The notes under the pieces: model-generated
What the model saw: only the letters and a program-made list of their open reading frames with translations
Database searches by the model: none
What the model was told of the DNA's origin: nothing
Translations under genes and position numbers: made by a program
From: Apiotrichum sp. Y4204
Lineage: Eukaryota; Basidiomycota; Tremellomycetes; Trichosporonales; Trichosporonaceae
DNA: 64,000 nucleotides
Reading direction: 5' to 3'
Assembly: GCA_025531455.1 (NCBI GenBank)
Contig: JAMYHL010000087.1
Coordinates: 1 to 64,000 of the forward strand
In this document: positions 57,501 through 64,000 of the stretch, piece by piece
Position numbering within the stretch: position 1 is the stretch's first letter
Layout: every line of letters starts with the position of its first letter

Positions 57501-58339
57501 AGGCCGAGCTGGATGTTGATCTGACCGATCTGCCCACGCTCCGCATCAACCGCCTTACCTACAACACTCGTGCTCTGAGTAAGTGTGGATAATGGTACAA
57601 GCTGACCACAGACGACGACTCATTCGAATTTGACTTTAGCGTCACGCGCACCACCTCGCGCACTTGTCCCAGAACTCCTCTTCCCAAGCCTCGCGAGTTC
57701 CCTCTCCTGGTCGCCTGGCCAGAAGGGACCACTGACGCGACGTACGCGCAGATCGAAGCTGTGGTTGAGGCTGTGCGTGACGCCGGTATTGAAGGTCTCG
57801 AGCGCGGCGCAATGTCGCAGCTACCGGGAATGACTGTCGACACCGTGGATGCCGCTCTTGACGCCCTTTCGCGCGAGTTTGAGCCACGAGTTTTCTGGGC
57901 GGGATACGACAATGCCTGTCTCGTCGCCCGCGAGTTCTGGGCCGACTGGAGTGCGACAGTCGTTCCTCGCCAGCCGGGGCGCGTCGCGCCGGCGCTGGCT
58001 GCTTCTCCCGTCCCCGCCGCCCCGCGCCGCTGGGTTGACATCTGGGGCGACATAATCCTCTCAGACTGGCACTGTGCGCTCAAGCTCGTTGTTGGCGCCA
58101 TCACCGCCCGTCCGGGAATCACCGAGGCGAGCCTGCGTTCCCGCATCGGGCCCTGCCTCGACCGCCTCGAGGCGAGCGACGTCCTGCAGTACCTCGTCGA
58201 CACGGGCATGATGACGCGCAAGCTGTCCATTCCGACGCACCGCCCCCTCCCGCCGGTACACGCGACGGACAACAACGAGCTGTCCTTCATCGTGTGGAAC
58301 GCCAACCCCGCGCGCCTGTGGTCGCCTGTGGAAAAGTAG
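51540..58339 (+). CDS. TFC3: largest subunit of transcription factor IIIC (Tfc3, B-block binding)
   Basis: Exons 51540-51600, 51857-52200, 52275-52932, 52968-57578 and 57612-58339 give 2133 residues. The start is MRIHELLEACIEYVVVEGVL. CTEDEIYYRLTGS is followed by the B-block winged helix (LAARSREQGISALELG, then TQNSAFHYIKVLVQLGL). Further winged-helix units follow, for example SIESQILAAIDDSGLKGCTL. Mid-protein there is an AT-hook-like RGRPRK (about 553), a Lys-Gly-rich block and long acidic and Ala-Pro-Glu repeats. WTKEDEELIVDAEAVI (about 1554) resembles a Myb/SANT-like segment. The C-terminus ends LSFIVWNANPARLWSPVEK. TFIIIC binds the B box of tRNA genes and recruits TFIIIB. The intron at 52201-52274 is the weakest call: sequence inside it in the downstream frame (KITPTIFTYLQ) looks coding. 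Confidence 0.88.
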
Positions 58340-58699
58340 AGATAAAGTGGAAGGAGGAGGGGACGCGCCCTACAGAGATACCATGCCAGTAGTCTTAATT
58401 TGTACTGTTGGAGACGCCGTGCCATGTATATGTAGAACAAAGTCAAAGCTCACGAGCCTTGGGTATTTAGTGGTTGGTAGCGACTGTGAACAGTGTGTGT
58501 CTTGTGGGTGGAAAACCTTGACCGTCTTATGCTTAAATCACCCACGTGCACCACGTTGAAAGTACACACCATCATGCCATCATCAACCGCGCAGTAAGTT
58601 CACATGCTTACATCGATTTCCTCTACTCTCCATCGTCCATTCTCTTCCACCTCTCTACTCTCCCCCATCGAAAAAGGACACGCTCGCTGTGCGAACGCT
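58340..58699. other. intergenic, TFC3 3' flank and tRNA 3' flank
   Basis: These are 360 bases between the TFC3 stop and the 3' end of the convergent tRNA-Trp gene. They contain CACGTG at 58552-58557 and, on the minus strand, the Pol III terminator. No gene is seen. Confidence 0.55.
58671..58675 (-). terminator. RNA polymerase III terminator of tRNA-Trp
   Basis: A run of five T on the minus strand lies 25 bases beyond the 3' end of the tRNA gene. Confidence 0.7.
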
Positions 58700-58787
58700 C
58701 GACCCTGGCCCGAATCGAACGGACAACCTTGAGGAAGAGGAGGTATCCCAGTTGGAATCTCACGCGCTACCATTACGCCACAGGGTC
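58700..58787 (-). tRNA. tRNA-Trp (CCA anticodon) with 16-nt intron
   Basis: On the minus strand the gene folds as a tRNA. The acceptor stem GACCCTG pairs perfectly with CAGGGTC. The D-arm is GCGT-AATGGTA-GCGC and the T-arm GTCCG-TTCGATT-CGGGC. The anticodon loop is TTCCAA plus T, giving anticodon CCA after U33, so tRNA-Trp. Removing a 16-nt intron (CTGGGATACCTCCTCT) after position 37 leaves a 72-nt body. The anticodon stem (TGAGA/CCTCA) then has one A-C mismatch at its inner end. A and B boxes are intact and a T5 terminator follows. The D-loop layout matches fungal tRNA-Trp. No CCA is encoded. Confidence 0.88.
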
Positions 58788-59184
58788 TGTGGTGACCGCG
58801 TTCCGGAGGTGCGAAGGGATGGAGGTGGGCCAAGTGGCAGGTGACCGGGAGGGGGGAGGGGGGAGGGGGGAGGGGGGAAGTGATGCGGAGGAGAGGTTGT
58901 GCGGGGGTGTAAGTGCTGGGATGTTGGCAGGGTGTATGACGGTGTGCTAGGTGAGCGTGGTCGCGCGGATGTCAGGACCGCCAGGCTGGGAGACACCAGT
59001 CTGTTTACGTCTGTATTCTCCCCCTCGGTACTTCCATCAACTCATCAGCATTTTTGTATTAACCCCAGTAGTTGTCGTGTTGCCTGATCTAGCTTAAAAC
59101 TGTACATGCGGGCTACGCTATCCTGGAGTACATCTATTCAACCTGACCCCTCTGACCCAGCCTCTGTCGAAACGCAACGATATC
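58788..59184. other. intergenic, tRNA upstream and ACR3 3' flank
   Basis: These are 397 bases. They contain the G-rich tract at 58847-58877, about 60 bp upstream of the tRNA 5' end. The rest is AT-richer 3' flank of ACR3. Confidence 0.5.
58847..58877 (+). repeat. G-quadruplex motif: one G3 and four G6 runs separated by single A
   Basis: The tract is GGG followed by four units of A plus six G. Runs of six G with one-base loops are predicted to form a very stable G-quadruplex on this strand. Confidence 0.85.
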
Positions 59185-60549
59185 CTACTCTTTCTCGCCC
59201 CAGTTAAGCCTGTCGCGGAGCAGGACCGACACATATGTCAACAACAGGAGAACGGGGACTTCAACCAGCGGACCGATCGTCGCCGCCAGCGCCTGGTCCG
59301 AGTCGACGCCGTAGATCGCGACGCAGACAGCGATGGCGAGCTCGAAGCTGAGTGTCAGCCGTGGACTGTGACAGTGCACATATTCCCAAAACTCACTTAT
59401 TTGAGGCAGCGGTAAAGCTCTGCACCACCGCAAGCGGGTATCCTCCGACAGAAGGGTATCGCCGCGAGATGACGTACATGAGCGCAAAGGTGGCGGTCCA
59501 CATGAGCAGGAAATACAGGATCATGGGGACGAATACGCGGAAGACGACGCCAATGTTGGCGATGATCCGGTGGGCTTGTTCTGCGCAGATGAGGATGATT
59601 CTGCTGTTAGAGAAATACCCCCGGGAGAGCTCACGTGTAGAGCAGGCCGAGGAGGGCAAGCGGGCCGAAAAAGGGGAGGAAGCGGCTCTCGAACCACTTG
59701 CGTCCCGAGAGGGCCATGACTGCAAAGCGGGTGATTACCCCAGCGGCGAGGGGGATGCCGAGGTAAATTGCGACTGCCTGCGCGGTGCGCGCGTACTCGA
59801 GGCGAAACGCCTCTCCCGAGATGACGTTGACGAAGAAGAGCGCCATGGGGGAGAAAAGCACGATCTGGAGGAGCGAGTTGATAATGACGAGAATGGCACA
59901 GTAGTTTCCGTCTCCGCCCGCGAGGTGGTTCCAGATCATGACCATCGCGATGCAGCGCGCGAGGCCGACGATGATCACGCCGGTGCGGTACGTCGGCTGG
60001 TCGGGGAGCGTGGCGTGTGCGAGGGCGAGCATAATCTTCGGAGCGTTAGTCGCGGAAGGGGGGGGGGGGCAGAGAGATAAAAACGATGACTTACAAATGG
60101 CGCCACGACCCAGTTGAGAACCAGACTAATCGCGACCTGTACCCAGATACCGCGCGTGCGCAGAATCGCAGGCAGGCGCTCGTACTCGACCTTTGTGAGG
60201 ATCGGCCACATCATGACGAGCAGCCCGACAACAATTGCTGCCATCAGCGGCGGACTCCGCTTCCGACTTACGGATCGAGACGCCGTCGAGCGTCGCGCCC
60301 TTGAGAATTACCCCCGTGTCGGTATATTTACCTATCCGGTCAGAAAATGATATACCAGCAGGACGTACCGATCAGAATACCCGCAATCATGGCGAGGAGG
60401 ACGAGGAGGGGGAGCAGGCGGTCGAGCCACCCGAGCCCGGCGAGTGCGGCCGCCGCGCCAGTGGCAGGTAGCCCGGCCTTTGTCGTGCTCCCAGTCGGGC
60501 TCAGGCCCTTCTCCTCGTCGTGGGAGACGTGCTTCGTTGGCGAATCCAT
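59185..60549 (-). CDS. ACR3: Acr3-type arsenite efflux transporter
   Basis: Six exons (60549-60369, 60331-60272, 60237-60095, 60035-59635, 59600-59397, 59347-59185) join in frame to 383 residues with about ten membrane spans. Family signatures: IVVGLLVMMWPILTKVEYE, then GLARCIAMVMIWNHLAGGDG with the conserved Cys156 required for arsenite transport, and YCAILVIINSLLQIVLFSP. The C-terminal half has LLYTIILICAEQ and GYPLAVVQSFTAASNNFELA. Acr3 belongs to the bile acid/arsenite/riboflavin transporter superfamily and exports arsenite at the plasma membrane with protons. The acceptor of intron 4 is tandem (AACAGCAG); the distal one gives the family sequence. No arsenate reductase or other arsenic gene is adjacent. 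The promoter has an unusual GAATTC cluster. Confidence 0.94.
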
Positions 60550-61196
60550 CGAACCTGTACTTGTGATTGTGTTCGTCCTTGAGGTCGTAGGATTACTTTG
60601 TGATCTTGTCTGGAATTGCTGCTCTTTCGCCTCGATATCTCATGCATAAATACCTCGATATCGGATGGACACTGAATTCGAAATTGGGAATTCGAATTTG
60701 ACGATTTTGATGGATCGCGGCATGCGGCTTGCCAAGGCGACGAATTCGACGAATTCGGTCAACCATGGGCTGAGTGAAGAACACGCGCTGGATACTGAAT
60801 TTCGTGAACTTCAGAACCTGTGCGACGATGGAGCCGGGGATTGTTGGGGATAGAATGGCGCGGAGAGCCTGTTGGTCTTTCGGGCTGGGACTCGCGGCCG
60901 ATGAGGTAGCAGAGTTCCGACACAGAAATGCAGGATCTCAGACGTGTGAGAGGAAGAACTCTCAAGAATCAAGAACGTGCTTGTTCATCTGCTTTTTGTC
61001 CTCTTCCAAGCTCAGCGTCATCTGATTCAACTTGATGGAATTCTGGAACACCCCCGGATATTTACCTTCAAGCCCCACCACCCAGCAGCTGTGATTGTAG
61101 TGGGAGACCCACGCCTAACACTCCTCTCTGCACCACAGGCTACCCTAGGACACACTGCATACTACCAGGCTCTACTCTACAGTTATACTAAGGTCC
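60550..61196. promoter_or_regulatory. ACR3 upstream region and 3' flank of the next gene
   Basis: These are 647 bp upstream of ACR3. A cluster of GAATTC and TTCGAA palindromes lies 125-207 bp before the start. The part beyond 61000 is the 3' flank of the coiled-coil gene. Confidence 0.5.
60674..60756. repeat. four GAATTC and two TTCGAA palindromes in 83 bp
   Basis: GAATTC occurs at 60674, 60688, 60742 and 60751. The first two overlap with TTCGAA to give GAATTCGAA and GAATTCGAATTT. A related GAATTTC lies near 60797. The cluster lies in the ACR3 upstream region and could be a set of operator half-sites. Confidence 0.6.
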
Positions 61197-63113
61197 CTAG
61201 ACAGCGGCGCCGCGTCCGCGCCCGCGCCCGCGGCGCGAGCCGCGCACACGCTCAGGCGCGCGGGTCGGCTTGGGCGGGGGTGCGACCGGCTTGTCCTCGA
61301 GGGCGAAGCCGTTGCCGCGAGGCACGGGCGAGTCCTCGGGGGTGGCGAGGTCGTCGCCGTCGGTGGTGCTCGTGAGCGGGGGCGAGTCGGCGCGCGAGGG
61401 AGCGTCCGCCTCGTCCTTCTCGTCCTCCTCGACCTCAGGCGCCAGCTTCTTCTCGGACTTGGGCGAGCCCTCAATCGAGCCTATGGAGCCTATGGACTGG
61501 CGCGGACCGCGGGGGCCCATTGGCGACTTGGTGCGCGAGTGGATGCTCGACGGCTTGGGAGAAGGCGTGCGAGGGCCCTCCGCGGGCGCAGGGGCCTCGT
61601 CGCTGGTACGCTCGTCACTCTTCACTGGGGTCGTTGGCGTCGGGGCGGTGAGCTCCATATCGGGGCCAGACGGCGGGTTCATGTGCACGCCGTCAATCGC
61701 GAGACCAAGGCCATCGGCCTTCGCTCCATCCGCCCTCACCACGTCCGTTTGCGCTGCGTCCGCCTTCACTGCTTCCGCCTTGATGCGGGCCGCCTCAGAG
61801 GCAAACTCCTCGTCCTCGTCCTTTTCTACCGCAGCTGCCAGGGCCTCACGAGCGGATAGGGCGGATGCGGTGGTTGACGACGCCTTGCTCGCTCGCCGGC
61901 GGCCGAAAAAGTTGCTCAAGCTGCGTCCGAGGCCGCCAGCCGGCGCGGGGGCGATCACTTCATCCTCGTCCACCTTCATTGGGTGCTGTGGCGGGAGGGG
62001 CGGGGAGAACGAGTCCATTGGCGGGCTCTTTGCCATTGGCGGGCTCTTTATTGTCTCGTCGTCCGCGGCCGGGAGGCTCGAGGCTGTGGATACCGCTGTT
62101 CCAGGTAGGGTGGCCGAGCCTGGGTTGGAGCTCGGCGAAGTCGTCGACTTGCCGCCAAAAATTCCAAAGCCCCACTTCTGTGTCGGCAGCTCGGCAGGCG
62201 CCTCATCCACCTCGTCCGCTTCGGGGTCTGTCGGCAGCGGCGGCAGTGACAGCTTTTCCGGCGGGGCCTCACTCGGATCCGCGGCGATAAATTCGCGCAG
62301 CGCCTTGACGACCTGGTCGGACGCGACACGGGCCTCCTCCGACTCGTCAAACTGCCCCTTGAGGAGGTCGAGCTGATGGCGGAGCTGGCTAATCTCGGCC
62401 TGGGCGGCAATCAGAGCCGCGTTCGGGCGCACACCCGCCGAGTCGATCGATTCTGCGCGTATGTGGCGTTGCTGGCTGCTGCCTGAGCTGATGCTCTGCG
62501 GCGATGTGGGAGCTTTTGGTTCGTCGAGAGACTCGTGCGAAGTGCTGGGACGGCCGGAGGATTGAGGCGGTACGGGGGTTTTCGGCTGCGCGGCCTCGGC
62601 CACGAGCCGTTGGCTCACTTGGCTCATGGACGGTGCGCGCGAGCCACCACCGAGACGGAGCTCACGCAGGCCGGTGGTTGGCGGCGAGGGGAGGGTGTCG
62701 CCACCATCAGATGCGACAGACAAAGCGCTCAGGGGTCGGCCGCGACCGTACGCATTGGTGCGTTTCGGCTTGTCATCCGTGTCGGGTGAAGGCCCGCCAC
62801 CGCTCGCGGCACGGATGGCGGCACGATCCTGGTCCTGCTTCTGAAGCGCCATAACGCTCCGCCGCGCCTGCTCCACCTGTCCGCGCAGCAGCTCAACCTT
62901 CTCTTCTGCGGCCTCGCGACGTATTGTCTCCTCTCGCAGCTGCTGCTGTACGGCCTCCTTGGCGGCAGAGACGTACGCGTGCTGCTCCTTGAAGCGGCTC
63001 AGCTCGGTCTCGACCACTTCCAAGCGCGTCTCGGCTGCGATACGGGCCTCGTTCGCTGCCGCGAGCGACGTGCGCAGTTCGACCACATCGGCGTTCTCGT
63101 CGGGGGAGCTCAT
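61197..63113 (-). CDS. coiled-coil protein with Ser/Pro-rich middle and RGRGRG tail, function unknown
   Basis: A single exon encodes 638 residues from the ATG at 63113. Residues 8-105 form a long coiled coil (ELRTSLAAANEARIAAETRL, VQQQLREETIRREAAEEKVE). A Ser/Pro-rich stretch follows. A second helix at about 220-275 (AQAEISQLRHQLDLLKGQF, then VVKALREFIAADP) leads to QKWGFGIFGGK near residue 320. The rest is low complexity with Lys-Ala-Asp-Ala repeats (VKADAAQTDVVRADGAKADG) and an SRRGRGRGRG end. I do not recognise a named family. The layout is reminiscent of vesicle-tethering or Sec2-like coiled-coil proteins, but there is no diagnostic motif. The frame stays open about 230 codons upstream of the chosen start; that part looks like CT-rich leader sequence rather than protein. 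Confidence 0.75.
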   Translation of the reverse strand: MSSPDENADVVELRTSLAAANEARIAAETRLEVVETELSRFKEQHAYVSAAKEAVQQQLREETIRREAAEEKVELLRGQVEQARRSVMALQKQDQDRAAIRAASGGGPSPDTDDKPKRTNAYGRGRPLSALSVASDGGDTLPSPPTTGLRELRLGGGSRAPSMSQVSQRLVAEAAQPKTPVPPQSSGRPSTSHESLDEPKAPTSPQSISSGSSQQRHIRAESIDSAGVRPNAALIAAQAEISQLRHQLDLLKGQFDESEEARVASDQVVKALREFIAADPSEAPPEKLSLPPLPTDPEADEVDEAPAELPTQKWGFGIFGGKSTTSPSSNPGSATLPGTAVSTASSLPAADDETIKSPPMAKSPPMDSFSPPLPPQHPMKVDEDEVIAPAPAGGLGRSLSNFFGRRRASKASSTTASALSAREALAAAVEKDEDEEFASEAARIKAEAVKADAAQTDVVRADGAKADGLGLAIDGVHMNPPSGPDMELTAPTPTTPVKSDERTSDEAPAPAEGPRTPSPKPSSIHSRTKSPMGPRGPRQSIGSIGSIEGSPKSEKKLAPEVEEDEKDEADAPSRADSPPLTSTTDGDDLATPEDSPVPRGNGFALEDKPVAPPPKPTRAPERVRGSRRGRGRGRGAAV

Positions 63114-64000
63114 GGGGAAGTTGGATGGGATGTGGTTAGGTAGTCTGTGAGAGTTAGTACATGTGCTTGTAGAGTGTGACAGCGCATGTGTGTGGACATG
63201 TATGTGTGTGCGCTCGACGTGACAATGGCAGCAATCATTATAGCGCTGCAGGAGCATCTGCAAGAAGCAATTGCGACTGCAACGCCAGCGAGCGGTGCCA
63301 GCGGGCGGTGCCAGCAACAACATCGGGTGAGGGCAAAGCCACACCAAACAGACCGATAGCACGCGGTGGCAACTGCGACTGGGCGACTCACAGATTACAG
63401 CGGCGACGATCTCAACCCAGACTGGGAAGGCGGTGGGAGCCGTCGCGGTCGCAATGTTGCAAGCCACCGTGCTGGCGTGCTGGTGGCGCTGCCGTCTGTG
63501 CGGGCTGGCGGCGACGCCGGGGCAGGACGAGCGTGGCCTGGGTGGGGGATGGGAGCGACGCGGTATTCGTTCTGTAACCTGGCGGCGACACTTGGGTGGA
63601 ATATAGAGCAGAGAATGGCCAAGTGGACAACGACGAGACAACTCGCAACGACAGCTGGCAAGTTGTGTGTTTTCGATGCAGCGAGACACAGCGAGTTTGG
63701 CTTTGGACAGCGAGCTTGAGGGCCGAGATGTGCCTGTCCACCGAGGCCCGAAGAAGCGCGCAGCAGATGTCGTGCAGGCGCGCAGGCAAAAGGGTGGTGG
63801 CAAGGGCGGGTTCGGGGGTGCCGTGATATCTCAGGGCCGGGCCGACACTTTATCGTGATGGGAACGAAACAGGGATGGATGGGAGAAGAAGGGAGTGGGG
63901 AGGGGAAGAGGGGACACTGCCGTTGGAGAGACGACAAGAGGATGGGATGCGGGAGAGGAGGATGGAGAGAAAAAGAGGAGATCTGGGAGAAGCAGTCGGA
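63114..64000. promoter_or_regulatory. upstream region of the coiled-coil gene
   Basis: This is 887 bp to the window end. It contains a GTGTGT run near 63185-63215 and repeated GCGGTGCCAGC (63292-63313). The end (63880-64000) is strongly purine-rich (GGAGAAGAAGGGAGTGGGG). No gene is visible; any further gene lies outside. Confidence 0.4.

Noticed and set aside
1..64000. CRISPR array, bacterial operon or intact transposon
   Set aside because: Genes carry spliceosomal introns and no array of equal repeats and spacers, transposase, integrase or reverse transcriptase motif is seen.

Overview
This is nuclear DNA of a basidiomycete yeast. It is GC-rich, with about 19 protein genes on both strands. 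Nearly all are split by very short introns (mostly 32-60 nt) that have GTRNGT donors, a CTNAC branch site a few bases before the acceptor, and NAG ends. Intron style, Tremellomycete-like gene content (TSC2, ACR3, ERF4, large Ser/Pro-rich extensions) and codon use suggest a Tremellomycete, possibly Trichosporonales. The species cannot be fixed from the sequence alone.

Layout. 1-12 kb is a dense block of housekeeping genes: the tail of a probable mitochondrial ribosomal protein, CMC1 (cytochrome oxidase assembly), a NUFIP1-type snoRNP assembly factor, SCY1 (pseudokinase), UTP13 (SSU processome) and an SRF1-like membrane protein. 12-20.6 kb is a long interval without a recognisable gene; it holds GATC-rich and pyrimidine-rich tracts and probably the leader of the next gene. 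20.6-36.7 kb carries a PPP4R1-type phosphatase subunit, an alpha/beta hydrolase, TSC2 (RapGAP, TOR control), a small conserved membrane protein and eRF1. 36.7-44.6 kb is an island of two convergent genes I do not recognise: a coiled-coil protein built on seven 11-residue repeats with a histidine in each, and a four-exon protein of about 994 residues. 44.6-51 kb has an OPT peptide transporter, ERF4 (palmitoyltransferase cofactor) and an RCF1-type HIG1 protein. 51.5-58.8 kb has the largest TFIIIC subunit (TFC3) and, close behind it, an intron-containing tRNA-Trp with a G-quadruplex motif upstream. 59-64 kb has the arsenite exporter ACR3 and a coiled-coil protein of unknown role.

There is no operon, CRISPR array or intact transposon. 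Functional links are those of ordinary eukaryotic housekeeping: ribosome and snoRNP biogenesis (UTP13, NUFIP1), translation (eRF1, tRNA-Trp, TFIIIC), respiration (CMC1, RCF1, mL49) and growth control (TSC2, PPP4R1). TCACGTGA or CCACGTGG E-boxes sit in three divergent housekeeping promoters. The most novel material is the orphan pair at 37.5-42 kb, the recurrent splice acceptors whose first AG is fused to the branch site, and a reading-frame break in TFC3 near position 52200. All splice sites were assigned by eye from GT/AG, branch sites and frame continuity.
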